DNA from: an uncultured Clostridia bacterium
Lineage (GTDB): Bacteria; Bacillota; Clostridia; Christensenellales; Borkfalkiaceae
Length of the DNA stretch: 22,163 bases
Assembly: GCA_904502225.1 (NCBI GenBank)
Contig: CAJGDO010000022.1
Location: 1-22,163 of the forward strand
Reading direction: 5' to 3'
Under the pieces are notes generated by a model. That model worked only from the letters and a program-made list of their open reading frames with translations. It did not search any database and was not told where the DNA came from. Positions 1-7,954 of this stretch are shown here, one piece after another; positions within the stretch are counted from its first letter, which is position 1; each line of letters begins with the position of its first letter. The position numbers and the translations under genes were made by a program.

Positions 1-332
1 GCTCTACCTATGTAGTCAGTCGCACAATCCGTTAATTCAGTTTCATATTTCCAGCCAGTCCATCCGTTATCTCTTGAAATTGGAATAGGTTGAACTGGTA
101 AAACGTTATATATGCCACCGAACATCCAAATATCTTTATCGTAATAAATTAAAGACAAAATATATTCTCTACCAAAATTTTTGTTGGTTTGACATTCTTG
201 CCATTCCTTAAAGCCATCAATTAGAAAAGCATTATATGGTGCTTTTTTATCGTTAGAGCCTGTTGCAAAATGCACTTTATAATTGCAAAAATCTTCTTCT
301 TTGATGTTTAATAATTCGTATAAATTTATCAT
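1..332 (-). CDS. Partial protein, N-terminal domain like those preceding GIY-YIG nuclease domains
   Basis: The frame opens at ATG 330-332 and runs off the left edge, giving about 110 residues with no stop. It begins MINLYELLNIKEEDFCNYKV and contains WQECQTNKNFGREYILSL, KDIWMFGGIYNV and WKYETELTDCATDYIGR. The pattern (MINL.ELL at the start, a short N/F-rich middle, then DIW.FGG.YNV and a YIGR near the edge) recalls the N-terminal domain found in front of some GIY-YIG nuclease-family proteins; this is recalled similarity, not a search. A GGGGA ribosome site lies about 8 bases before the ATG. A near-consensus promoter at 387-415 suggests a single-gene unit. The catalytic part would lie outside the window, so the function is not proven. 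Alternatives are a free-standing uncharacterised domain protein or a remnant next to the gene-poor region on its right. Confidence 0.5.
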   Translation of the reverse strand, partial: MINLYELLNIKEEDFCNYKVHFATGSNDKKAPYNAFLIDGFKEWQECQTNKNFGREYILSLIYYDKDIWMFGGIYNVLPVQPIPISRDNGWTGWKYETELTDCATDYIGR

Positions 333-386
333 TTATCTTCCCCTATTATTTATCTTTATCACAAGAATAGCATTGTTAATACTTAC

Positions 387-415
387 ATTATACCTTTTTT
401 TGCCACTTTTTTCAA
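387..415 (-). promoter_or_regulatory. Sigma-A-type promoter for the partial gene at the left edge
   Basis: On the minus strand TTGAAA (410-415) and TATAAT (387-392) are separated by 17 bases. The start point would be near 380, giving a leader of about 48 bases before the ATG at 332. Confidence 0.7.
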
Positions 416-438
416 TTGTTTTTAATATTAACAACAAA

Positions 439-470
439 TAAAGGGCGAAACATAATAGCTCAGCCCTTTA
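439..470 (-). terminator. Possible weak minus-strand terminator
   Basis: An 8-bp perfect stem (439-446 with 463-470, TAAAGGGC / GCCCTTTA) encloses a 16-base loop and is followed on the minus strand by a T-rich but interrupted tail (TTTGTTGTT). It would end transcripts from the gene-poor stretch to its right. The long loop and broken T run make it weaker than the other terminators in this window. Confidence 0.35.
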
Positions 471-520
471 CTCCTTGTTAATCACCTTTTTTATGTTTAA
501 TTATATTTCGTTAAATTTTC

Positions 521-632
521 TTAATTGTTCATCATTTTTGAAAACTCCTCGAAGTTAGCAAGCTCTTTTTTCTGTATGAAAAAAAAGAATATTCAACAAC
601 TTAAAGTTTATCAAGACATTCTGCTTCCTCCT
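521..632 (-). pseudogene. Tiny broken frame behind a perfect ribosome binding site
   Basis: AGGAGG (627-632) sits 7 bases before ATG (617-619), but the frame reads ATG TCT TGA TAA. In the same frame, after a third stop and a run of eight T, a protein-like tail KKELANFEEFSKMMNN ends at TAA 521-523. The unit would be 33 codons with stops at codons 3, 4 and 9. A possible terminator follows at 439-470. This may be a decayed small gene, a two-codon leader or chance; no function can be assigned. Confidence 0.25.
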
Positions 633-639
633 ATATATT

Positions 640-970
640 TTTTAATAATTGTATAGAAACCAAGAGATAACTGCTGTTTTAAAATAATAAAAACTGAAAC
701 AAAAAGCTACCTTTTTTCCATACCAATCACCCAAAATTGCCCAAACTCCTAGGGAACTTTTGGGAACTTTTCAAATTTTAGAAGACGGAGACTAAGCCTT
801 TTATCTCAGCTTGATATTGCCAGTTTTGGGGCTTTTTTATATGTTTTTAGTGCAATTTAGCCCCTTTTTTGCACTTTTCTTGCGATCTATTTTTATTAAA
901 AAAATCACCAAATTATTTTGACGAAAATGCCTTAAAATCCCTTTAAAGAATTAAGGACATATATAATACT
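640..970. other. Gene-free AT-rich stretch
   Basis: No credible start, ribosome site and frame combination is visible on either strand. It holds a 10-bp tandem repeat (752-771), a CCCAAA / TTTGGG pair around 741-765, and GGGGCT / AGCCCC arms flanking T runs near 827-870 that could act as a poor plus-strand terminator. A 43-codon minus-strand open stretch with the residues GVWAILGDWYGKKVAF crosses 660-780 but has no ATG or ribosome site. Confidence 0.5.
752..771. repeat. 10-bp tandem duplication
   Basis: GGGAACTTTT occurs twice head to tail (752-761 and 762-771). It lies in gene-free DNA; function unknown. Confidence 0.7.
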
Positions 971-996
971 AAAAAAACGCTAGGTTTTACCTAGCG
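971..996 (-). terminator. Intrinsic terminator of the metK-tsaD unit
   Basis: A perfect 8-bp stem CGCTAGGT / ACCTAGCG (978-985 with 989-996) with a 3-base loop is followed on the minus strand by seven T (971-977). It begins 12 bases after the tsaD stop. Confidence 0.92.
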
Positions 997-1007
997 ATTT
1001 TTACTCT

Positions 1008-2060
1008 TTATTTAAGCGGTATAACGGCTGATGCGTTTAACTCTAAATTAGCAAAATTACCTTTTTTATACTGCAAGTAGCCTTCTGCACCTATCATTGC
1101 ACCGTTATCCGTACAATATCTTTTTTCTGGCAAAACAAGTTTAATTTTTTCTTTATTTGCCCTTTCAGTTAATTTTTCTCTTAAATATCCGTTTGCACCA
1201 ACACCACCCGAAACACAAATGGTTTTATAGCCAAACTTTTTGCTTGCAAGCACGGCTTTATCAATAAGCACGTCGATTGCCGAGCATTGAAAACTGCACG
1301 CAACGTCTGCCTTATTTACGCTTTCGCCTTTTGCAGTTTGGTTATGCACGTAGTTTATAACTGCTGTTTTTAAGCCACTATAAGAAAAATCAAATTCGCC
1401 ACCGTTATAGTTTTTAAGCATTTTGGGTAGAGCAATAACGTTTTTACCTTCCTTTGCAAGTCTTTCAACGTTTGGTCCGCCTGGATAACTTAACCCCAAA
1501 ACCCTTGCAACCTTATCAAACGCTTCACCAACAGCATCGTCTAAAGTACTGCCCAAAACGTTTATATTATAATAATCCTCAACGGCAACAATTGCGGTAT
1601 GCCCACCACTTGCAAGTATTGTGATAAATGGTGGCTCCAACTTTTTATCGGCTAAATATGAAGCGGAAATATGCCCCCTTATATGACTGACTGGAATTAA
1701 AGGCTTACCCGTTGAAAAGGCAAGTGATTTTGCAAACGACACACCAACTAAAAGTGCACCTAAAAGCCCTGCACCTTGGGTGACGGCGAACGCATCTATA
1801 TCGTTTAGCGTTAGTCCCGCCTTATCTAGTGCATTTTTAGTTGCAGTTAAAATAGCCGTCGTGTGAGTTCTTGATGCTATTTCAGGCACGACACCGCCAA
1901 ACTTTGCGTGCTCGGTTGCCGAACTGATAATTTCATCAGCGAGAATTTCTCTGCCGTTTTTGATAATTGCAACGGCAGTTTCATCGCACGACGTTTCTAT
2001 GCCCATAATTATAGGGCTTTCTTTAATTTTATATTCTTTTATCCTTTCAAAATAACTCAT
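1008..2060 (-). CDS. tsaD: tRNA N6-adenosine threonylcarbamoyltransferase TsaD
   Basis: TsaD (Kae1/YgjD family) transfers the threonylcarbamoyl group from threonylcarbamoyl-AMP to A37 of ANN-decoding tRNAs, working with TsaB and TsaE. The 350-residue protein has the N-terminal ASKHA-fold motif GIETSCDETAVAI (20-32), the metal-binding HIRGH (His126, His130), the glycine-rich SGGHT (151-155), the YPGGP loop (192-196) and the C-terminal CTDNGAMIG with the third metal ligand Asp318. The first ATG (2058-2060) overlaps the prfB stop as ATGA, which suggests translational coupling, but it adds about 18 residues before the usual family start; Met19 is the alternative. It is the last gene of the unit, and a strong terminator follows. 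The other t6A genes are not in the window. Confidence 0.97.
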   Translation of the reverse strand: MSYFERIKEYKIKESPIIMGIETSCDETAVAIIKNGREILADEIISSATEHAKFGGVVPEIASRTHTTAILTATKNALDKAGLTLNDIDAFAVTQGAGLLGALLVGVSFAKSLAFSTGKPLIPVSHIRGHISASYLADKKLEPPFITILASGGHTAIVAVEDYYNINVLGSTLDDAVGEAFDKVARVLGLSYPGGPNVERLAKEGKNVIALPKMLKNYNGGEFDFSYSGLKTAVINYVHNQTAKGESVNKADVACSFQCSAIDVLIDKAVLASKKFGYKTICVSGGVGANGYLREKLTERANKEKIKLVLPEKRYCTDNGAMIGAEGYLQYKKGNFANLELNASAVIPLK

Positions 2061-3158
2061 TGTGATTTCTTTAAGTAATCGTTTATAAATCCTTGAATAT
2101 TTCCGTTCATAACAGAATCAACGTCGCTTATTTCAAAGCCTGTTCTGTGGTCTTTTACTAGCGTGTATGGGCAAAACACATAACTTCTTATTTGACTGCC
2201 CCACTCTATTTTTTTAATTTCGCCTTTAATATCTTGGTCACGTTCCATTCTTTCGGCTTCACGCTTTTCGATAAGTTTACTTATAAGCATACGCATTGCC
2301 ATTTCTTTGTTTTGGGTTTGGCTACGCTCGTTTTGGCAAGCGACAACTATGCCCGTTGGGATATGCGTTATTCTAATTGCAGAATCGGTTTTATTAACGT
2401 GTTGGCCGCCCGCACCTGACGCTCTATAAGTATCTATCTTTAAGTCTTCTTGATTGACCTTGATTTCGCCTTCATCTTGAATTTCAGGCATAACTTCAAG
2501 CGACGCAAACGAAGTGTGCCTTCTTTTATTAGCGTCAAAAGGCGAAATTCTAACCAATCTATGCACGCCTTTTTCAGCCTTTAAATATCCATATGCACAA
2601 TCGCCTTCAATCTTAAACGAAACTGACTTTATACCCGCTTCATCGCCTTCTAACCTATCTAGTTCGGTCAAAGAGTAGCCGTTCTTTTCAGCGTAATACA
2701 TATACATTCTGTATAGCATTTCCGTCCAATCACACGCCTCTGTTCCGCCCGCCCCAGAGTGTAAGGTTAAAAGGGCGTTAAGTTTGTCATACTTGCCTTT
2801 AAGTAATGAAGCAAGTCGCATTTCTTCTATGTCTTTTTCAACCGCTTTTAACTCGGTTTCAATTTCATCTAAAATGCTTTCATCATTTTCTTCTTCGGCA
2901 AGTTCAATAATTGAAAGTGCATCTTCAATAGTTTTTTCAGCCTTGTCAAAAGCACTGACTTTATTATTTAAACTTGCTATCTCTTTTAGAATTTGTTGAG
3001 ATTTTGCTAGGTCTGTATAAACTTCAGGCGTTTCAGACAAACGGGTTTTTTCTTCCAACTCTTTTTTTAGTGCAGAGAGGTCAAAGAGAGTGTCCCGTTT
3101 CCAAAAGGATACCTTTTAATTCTTTGATTTTGAGTTTATATTCTTCAGATTTTAACAT
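2057..3158 (-). CDS. prfB: Peptide chain release factor 2, expressed by programmed +1 frameshift
   Basis: RF2 reads UGA and UAA and releases the finished peptide. The complete gene starts at ATG 3156-3158 behind AAGGAG and runs 25 codons to an in-frame TGA (3081-3083). Shifting one base forward at CTT-TGA-C continues as DLSALKKELEEKTRL to the stop at 2057-2059, giving 366 residues, close to the 365 of E. coli. With this numbering the stop-recognition SPF is at 205-207 and the catalytic GGQ (RASGAGGQHVNK) at 250-252, the same as E. coli positions. A TTG-initiated reading from 3058 would lose the N-terminus and is a false start. It lies 50 bases downstream of secA, the usual Firmicutes order, and overlaps tsaD by 4 bases. 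It is self-regulated: low RF2 leaves the internal UGA unread and favours the shift. Confidence 0.97.
3080..3086 (-). promoter_or_regulatory. prfB: prfB programmed +1 frameshift site CTTTGAC
   Basis: Codon 25 CTT (3084-3086) is followed by TGA (3081-3083) and C (3080), the conserved slippery site and poor-context stop of bacterial prfB. The usual internal Shine-Dalgarno stimulator AGGGGG three bases upstream of CTT is not obvious; the nearest purine run is GGGA ending 6 bases upstream. Confidence 0.93.
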
Positions 3159-3179
3159 TTTAACTCCTTAATTGCATAA

Positions 3180-3201
3180 AGGACGCTCTTTCGACCGTCC
3201 T
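3180..3201 (-). other. Stem-loop between secA and prfB
   Basis: AGGACG (3180-3185) and CGTCCT (3196-3201) form a 6-bp stem with a 10-base loop, extendable past one mismatch by three A-T pairs. The following tail on the minus strand is only TTTATG, so it may be a leaky terminator or processing site between the two genes rather than a full stop. Confidence 0.4.
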
Positions 3202-3208
3202 ATATCGC

Positions 3209-5893
3209 TTATTTATCTTGACCACAACAGTTCTTGTACTTTTTACCCGAACCGCAAGGGCAAGTATCGTTTCTGCCTATTTCTTTTTTAACTGCCTTTT
3301 TTGGCATAATAGGTCCAGATTGATTGGTTTGCAAGTCTTGCTTTTTCTCTTGTGGTGATGGAATTTTTTGCAATTCTGCCTTCAACAACAACGTGATTGT
3401 ATCGTCTTGAATTGAAGCCGTTAAGTCTTCAAACATTTCAAAACCTTCTTTCTTATACTCTAAAACAGGGTCCACGTTGCCATAACTTCTTAAACTGATA
3501 CCTTTGCGGAGTTGGTCCATAGAGTCAATATGGTCAATCCATTTAGTATCAATGTTGCGTAAAAGCACCATTCTTTCAATTTCGGTAAATACAATGCCTT
3601 GTTCTGCGTACCTTGCTATCTTTTCTTCATAAACTCTTATGGTTTCTTCTGTCAATTTTTCTAAAAGGTATTCGTAATCCCAATTGTTTGTTCTTTCCTT
3701 GGTGACAAAGTTGCTATCTTTTGGCAACAATTTTAATTCAATTGCATTGTTAAGTGCTTCTAAATCCCAAGTGTTTGGTTTATTTTCGTTATCGATTGCT
3801 GAACTTACAACGTATCTAACAAAGTCTGGAATAAGGTTTAATATGTCTTTATGCACGTCTTCATCTTTAATAACTTTCATTCTTTCAGCGTACATAACTT
3901 CACGTTGCTTATTCATAACGTCATCATATTCTAAAACATGTTTTCTTATACCAAAGTTTTTGCCTTCAATCGTTCTTTGGGCATTTTCAACACTTCTTGA
4001 AAGCATTTTTGATTGGATAGGCTGATTTTCATCAACCTTGAAGAACTCGTAAATTCTTTGCATTTTTTCGCCACCAAAACGCTTTGCCAAATCGTCTTCA
4101 AGCGAAATAAAGAAGATTGATGAACCTTCATCGCCTTGACGACCACTTCTACCACGAAGTTGGTTGTCGATACGGCGTGACTCATGCCTTTCGGTACCTA
4201 AAATGTGCAAACCACCAGCCTCAATAACCTTGATTTTTTCTTGGTCGGTTTGTTCTTTAAGTTTGCTATAAACTTCATTATAATGTTCCCTAACAGCCAT
4301 AACGTCTTCTGGAACGTTTGAAACAAACGAAGTTGCAAGTTCAATGACGTCGTCAGTGACGCCTTCTTCTCTTAACTTTCTCTTTGCCAAAAATTCTGGG
4401 TTGCCACCAAGCAAAATATCCGTACCACGACCAGCCATATTTGTTGCAATAGTGACAGCACCAAGTCTGCCTGCTTGTGCAACGATATCTGCTTCACGTG
4501 CGTGGTTTTTAGCGTTCAACACGTTGTGTTTAACGCCGTTTCTTATCAACAATTTAGAAATTTCTTCGGATTTTTCAACGGTCACGGTACCAACCAAGAT
4601 AGGTTGACCTTTTTTGTGTCTTTCAACGATTTCTTTGATAATCGCTCTATTTTTGCCGGTTGCAGTTTTATAGATAACGTCTGGCAAGTCTTTTCTTGCA
4701 ACAGGTTTATTGGTTGGAATTTCCAAAACGTCTAAACCATAAATTGCCCTAAACTCTTCTTCTTCACTCTTTGCAGTACCCGTCATACCAGAAAGTTTTT
4801 TGTAAAGGCGGAAATAGTTTTGGAAAGTTATGGTTGCATAAGTTTTATTTTCGTTTCTGATTTTTACGCTTTCTTTTGCTTCGATTGCTTGATGTAAACC
4901 GTCAGAATATCTCCTGCCAATCATAAGTCTTCCGGTAAACTCATCAACGATAATAACTTCGCCGTCAGAAACAACGTAATCACTATCACGCTTAAATATA
5001 AAGTTTGCCTTTAAGGCTTGTTGGATATGGTGTGAAAGGGTTGCGTTTTCAATGTCTGCAAAACTGTTTAAGCCAAAGAAACTTTCAGCCTTTTTAGCAC
5101 CCGTTTCAGTAATTTGAACGCTCTTTTCCTTAATGTCAATGGTAAAGTCTTTGTCTAAAACAAGCGTTTTAACAAATCTGTTTGCAGTGATATATTTATC
5201 GCTAGATTCTTGACCTTTACCTGAAATAATAAGCGGTGTTCTTGCTTCGTCGATTAAGATAGAGTCCACTTCGTCCACGATTGCAAAGTTAAGTGGTCTT
5301 TGAACCATTTGCTCTACCTTTGTTTTAAGGTTGTCTCTTAAATAGTCAAAGCCCATTTCGTTGTTAGTGCCATAAGTAATGTCGCAAGCATAAGCCTTTT
5401 GCTTATCAGCATCTTGCATACCAGTCACGGCAACACCAACGGTTAAGCCTAAAAATTTATACACCTTGCCCATCCACTCTGCGTCACGGCTTGCCAAATA
5501 GTCGTTGACAGTGACAATGTGAACGCCTTTTCCGCTCAATGCGTTAAGGTATGCAGGTAAGGTTGCAACAAGCGTTTTACCTTCACCCGTTTTCATTTCG
5601 GCAACTCTGCCTTGGTGCAAGCATATTCCACCGATTATTTGCACTTTATAGTGCTTCATATTAAGAACTCTGTAAGCGGCTTCCCTTGCAACTGCAAAAG
5701 CATCGCACAAAATATCGTCAAGCGTTTCGCCCGCCTTTAGCCTGCCACGGAAAAAATCAGTTTGTTCTTTTAATTCTTCATCAGTAAATTTGGAATATTT
5801 TTCATCTAATGATAAAACCTTATCTGCAAGTTTATCTAATTTCTTTAGATTACGGCGACCTTCTCCACCGAGAATATATCTAAATAGTCCCAT
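3209..5893 (-). CDS. secA: Protein translocase ATPase SecA
   Basis: SecA drives preproteins through SecYEG by ATP hydrolysis at the inner face of the membrane; its channel partner secY lies at 19007-20305. The 894-residue protein has the Q/nucleotide region, Walker A KTGEGKT (101-107), Walker B with the VDEVDSILIDEAR stretch (207-218), the preprotein cross-linking domain, the second ATPase domain with TNMAGRGTDILLGGNPEF and LRGRSGRQGD, the helical scaffold, and a C-terminal SEC-C zinc site (Cys878, 880, 889, 890 in CPCGSGKKYKNCC). Length is normal for the family. It follows comF by 17 bases and precedes prfB by 50. No second secA is visible here. Confidence 0.98.
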   Translation of the reverse strand: MGLFRYILGGEGRRNLKKLDKLADKVLSLDEKYSKFTDEELKEQTDFFRGRLKAGETLDDILCDAFAVAREAAYRVLNMKHYKVQIIGGICLHQGRVAEMKTGEGKTLVATLPAYLNALSGKGVHIVTVNDYLASRDAEWMGKVYKFLGLTVGVAVTGMQDADKQKAYACDITYGTNNEMGFDYLRDNLKTKVEQMVQRPLNFAIVDEVDSILIDEARTPLIISGKGQESSDKYITANRFVKTLVLDKDFTIDIKEKSVQITETGAKKAESFFGLNSFADIENATLSHHIQQALKANFIFKRDSDYVVSDGEVIIVDEFTGRLMIGRRYSDGLHQAIEAKESVKIRNENKTYATITFQNYFRLYKKLSGMTGTAKSEEEEFRAIYGLDVLEIPTNKPVARKDLPDVIYKTATGKNRAIIKEIVERHKKGQPILVGTVTVEKSEEISKLLIRNGVKHNVLNAKNHAREADIVAQAGRLGAVTIATNMAGRGTDILLGGNPEFLAKRKLREEGVTDDVIELATSFVSNVPEDVMAVREHYNEVYSKLKEQTDQEKIKVIEAGGLHILGTERHESRRIDNQLRGRSGRQGDEGSSIFFISLEDDLAKRFGGEKMQRIYEFFKVDENQPIQSKMLSRSVENAQRTIEGKNFGIRKHVLEYDDVMNKQREVMYAERMKVIKDEDVHKDILNLIPDFVRYVVSSAIDNENKPNTWDLEALNNAIELKLLPKDSNFVTKERTNNWDYEYLLEKLTEETIRVYEEKIARYAEQGIVFTEIERMVLLRNIDTKWIDHIDSMDQLRKGISLRSYGNVDPVLEYKKEGFEMFEDLTASIQDDTITLLLKAELQKIPSPQEKKQDLQTNQSGPIMPKKAVKKEIGRNDTCPCGSGKKYKNCCGQDK

Positions 5894-5910
5894 TATCTTC
5901 TCCTTTACTT

Positions 5911-6639
5911 TTAATATTTGTCAATAGGTGGCGTACTGCACACGGTTATAAGTTTTACCGTTTTTGCACCAGCCTTTTTTAATCTTGATGCTATAACTTG
6001 TGCCGTTGCACCCGTTGTCGAAACGTCGTCAACTATAAGCACGTTTTTATCCTTGACCGCCTTTTTGTCAACAACCCTGAACGCACCGTCTAAATTCTTT
6101 AATCTATCCGCACGGGATAAGGTTGCTTGACGCTTGGTGTCCTTTACCTTTTTAACGGCGTTTATTACAGGAACGTTGATTAAAGCCGAAAGTTTTTCTG
6201 ATAAAATCTGCGATTGGTTATAGCCACGCTTTTTCTCTGCCTTTTCGGTCATAGGAATATACACTAAACAATCGGCATTGAAATAGTTTTGCAAATAAAC
6301 CAACGACAATTGCTCTGCAAAATATTCGATTAAATATTTGGCATTGTTATATTTAGCGTCTTTTATAAGTTTGCTCATAGGATATTGATAAGAAAAAGCA
6401 CTTCTACACATATCCAAATCGGTTAAAACGTTTTTACAAGTTGAGCAATACTCTGTAAATGCAACAGTCTTTCTTCCACAATGGGCACAAATTGGCCCGT
6501 CGTTAAAAGGTAAAGTTTTAATGCACTCTTCACAAAAACGTTCTTTTTCAAAAACTTCCTTCCCACAAACTAAACATCGCCAAGTGGGATTGAAAAAATA
6601 TTTTTTAACAAAACTTTTTATGCTTTGAAAAATTTTCAT
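5911..6639 (-). CDS. comFC: ComF family phosphoribosyltransferase-like protein
   Basis: The 242-residue protein has two N-terminal zinc knuckles (Cys22, 25, 36, 39 and Cys51, 54, 65, 68) and a type I phosphoribosyltransferase domain ending in the PRPP loop VLIVDDVSTTGATA (200-213), preceded by RGYNQS (138-143). This is the ComFC/GntX architecture. In naturally competent bacteria ComFC is needed for DNA uptake, acting with the helicase ComFA and the DprA/PriA machinery; the chemical substrate is not established. No comFA is next to it, so a competence role here is only inferred. The start is one base after the metK stop, implying co-translation from one mRNA. Confidence 0.88.
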   Translation of the reverse strand: MKIFQSIKSFVKKYFFNPTWRCLVCGKEVFEKERFCEECIKTLPFNDGPICAHCGRKTVAFTEYCSTCKNVLTDLDMCRSAFSYQYPMSKLIKDAKYNNAKYLIEYFAEQLSLVYLQNYFNADCLVYIPMTEKAEKKRGYNQSQILSEKLSALINVPVINAVKKVKDTKRQATLSRADRLKNLDGAFRVVDKKAVKDKNVLIVDDVSTTGATAQVIASRLKKAGAKTVKLITVCSTPPIDKY

Positions 6640-6640
6640 T

Positions 6641-7822
6641 TTATAAATACTTTTTAAGCGTTTCTACCATGTCGGTTTGTTCCCAAGTAAAGCCTTGCTT
6701 TCCAAAATGGCCATAACTTGCCGTTTGAGAATAAACAGGTTTTCTTAAGGAAAGTTTTTCAATTATTGCAGATGGTCTTAAATCAAATTCTTTAACAACG
6801 ATTTGGGCTAACTGCTCGTCACTTAATTTGCCCGTTCCAAAAGTATTAACCAAAACAGAAACAGGTTTTGCAACGCCGATTGCATAAGCAAGTTGAATTT
6901 GGCATTCTTTTGCAAGCCCTGAAGCAACGATGTTTTTGCAAACGTATCTTGCCATATATGCTGCTGAACGGTCAACTTTCGTTGGGTCCTTTCCACTAAA
7001 CGCACCACCGCCGTGTGGACATTTTCCGCCATATGTATCAACGATAATTTTTCTGCCCGTAAGTCCAGAGTCACCAGTTGGGCCACCAACTTCAAACCTG
7101 CCCGTTGGGTTGATAAAATATTTGGTGTTTTCATCCAAATATTCTTTTGGCAAAACTTCATCGATAACGTGCTTTTTTAAGTCCTTTCTCAACTGCTCGG
7201 TTGAAATAGTGCTGTCGTGTTGTGATGACAATACAACGGCATCTATCCTTTTTGGCTCGCCCTTAAAATATTCAACGGTCACTTGTCCCTTCCCATCAGG
7301 TCTTAAATACGAAAGTTCCCCGTCTTTTCTAACTTGTTCAAGTTTGGCACAAAGTTTATGTGAAAGGCTAATAGGAAGTGGCATAAGTTCTTCAGTTTCC
7401 GAACAAGCATAACCAAACATAATACCTTGGTCGCCAGCACCCAACTTGTCAAACGCATCGCCACCATCTTTTGCTTCGATAGAATTATCAACGCCAAGTG
7501 CAATGTCTGGGCTTTGTTTGTTTAACTTAACCAAAATTTCAACGTCATCAGCACTGAACCCTGTGTTTTTATCGGTATAACCAATTTTAGCAATAACATC
7601 TCTTGCGACCTTTTTAACGTCAACTGTTGCATTTGAAGTTATTTCGCCCATAATGAGCAAAAATTGTGTGGTTGCCGAACATTCGCATGCAACCCTTGAC
7701 ATTGGGTCTTGACTTAAGTAAGCATCTAAAACAGCGTCTGAAACGTTGTCACATAATTTATCTGGGTGACCACTTGTCACGCTTTCACTTGTAAAAAAAT
7801 TTTTCATAACTTCTTCATCCAT
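6641..7822 (-). CDS. metK: S-adenosylmethionine synthetase
   Basis: MetK makes S-adenosylmethionine from methionine and ATP. The 393-residue protein shows the three-domain family motifs: FTSESVTSGHPDK (10-22) with the catalytic His19, GAGDQGIMFGYA (128-139), and the P-loop-like GGGAFSGKD (271-279) followed by TKVDRSAAY. Both Met1 (7822) and Met6 (7807, MKNFFTSES, the more usual family start) lack a strong ribosome site. The promoter at 7850-7878 would start the RNA near 7843, leaving only a 20-36-base leader, so there is no room for a SAM riboswitch. It is the first gene of a run through comF, secA, prfB and tsaD. Its product also feeds the radical SAM enzyme encoded at 12517-13380. Confidence 0.98.
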   Translation of the reverse strand: MDEEVMKNFFTSESVTSGHPDKLCDNVSDAVLDAYLSQDPMSRVACECSATTQFLLIMGEITSNATVDVKKVARDVIAKIGYTDKNTGFSADDVEILVKLNKQSPDIALGVDNSIEAKDGGDAFDKLGAGDQGIMFGYACSETEELMPLPISLSHKLCAKLEQVRKDGELSYLRPDGKGQVTVEYFKGEPKRIDAVVLSSQHDSTISTEQLRKDLKKHVIDEVLPKEYLDENTKYFINPTGRFEVGGPTGDSGLTGRKIIVDTYGGKCPHGGGAFSGKDPTKVDRSAAYMARYVCKNIVASGLAKECQIQLAYAIGVAKPVSVLVNTFGTGKLSDEQLAQIVVKEFDLRPSAIIEKLSLRKPVYSQTASYGHFGKQGFTWEQTDMVETLKKYL

Positions 7823-7849
7823 TTAAGTACAATTTTCCACTATTTGTTT

Positions 7850-7878
7850 ATTATACACTAATTATTAATAAGTGTCAA
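7850..7878 (-). promoter_or_regulatory. Consensus promoter of metK
   Basis: On the minus strand TTGACA (7873-7878) and TATAAT (7850-7855) are exactly 17 bases apart, a perfect sigma-A consensus. The start point would be about 7843. Confidence 0.85.
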
Positions 7879-7882
7879 CTTT

Positions 7883-7902
7883 ATAGATAAATTTTTATCT
7901 AT
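7883..7902. repeat. 9-bp AT-rich inverted repeat upstream of metK
   Basis: ATAGATAAA (7883-7891) and TTTATCTAT (7894-7902) form a perfect palindrome with a 2-base centre, just upstream of the metK -35 box. It could be a protein-binding site or chance in AT-rich DNA. Confidence 0.5.
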
Positions 7903-7954
7903 ACTTTTTCAATAAATTTGTCGATTTTTTGCGGTATAACAACCTTAAAATTTT

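Noticed and set aside
962..967. TATAAT on the plus strand as a promoter toward tsaD
   Set aside because: There is no -35 box at suitable distance, and all genes to the right are on the opposite strand until 8085.
333..1007. CRISPR array, tRNA or phage attachment site in the gene-poor stretch
   Set aside because: No regularly spaced repeats, no cloverleaf and no tRNA 3' end are visible; only a single 10-bp tandem duplication.
2057..3058. prfB as a 333-residue gene starting at TTG 3058
   Set aside because: It lacks the RF2 N-terminus and a ribosome site; the frameshifted reading from ATG 3158 restores normal length and exact E. coli numbering of the SPF and GGQ motifs.
3684..4025. 113-codon plus-strand frame opposite secA
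   Set aside because: It is antisense to conserved SecA sequence, with a Ser/Leu-rich composition typical of a reverse-strand shadow.
6930..7412. 160-codon open frame on the plus strand opposite metK
   Set aside because: It lies wholly antisense to a certain metK, has no ribosome site or family features, and is Ser/Pro-rich as expected for a shadow frame.
7823..7850. SAM riboswitch upstream of metK
   Set aside because: The consensus promoter leaves only about 20-36 transcribed bases before the start codon, and no terminator hairpin is present there.
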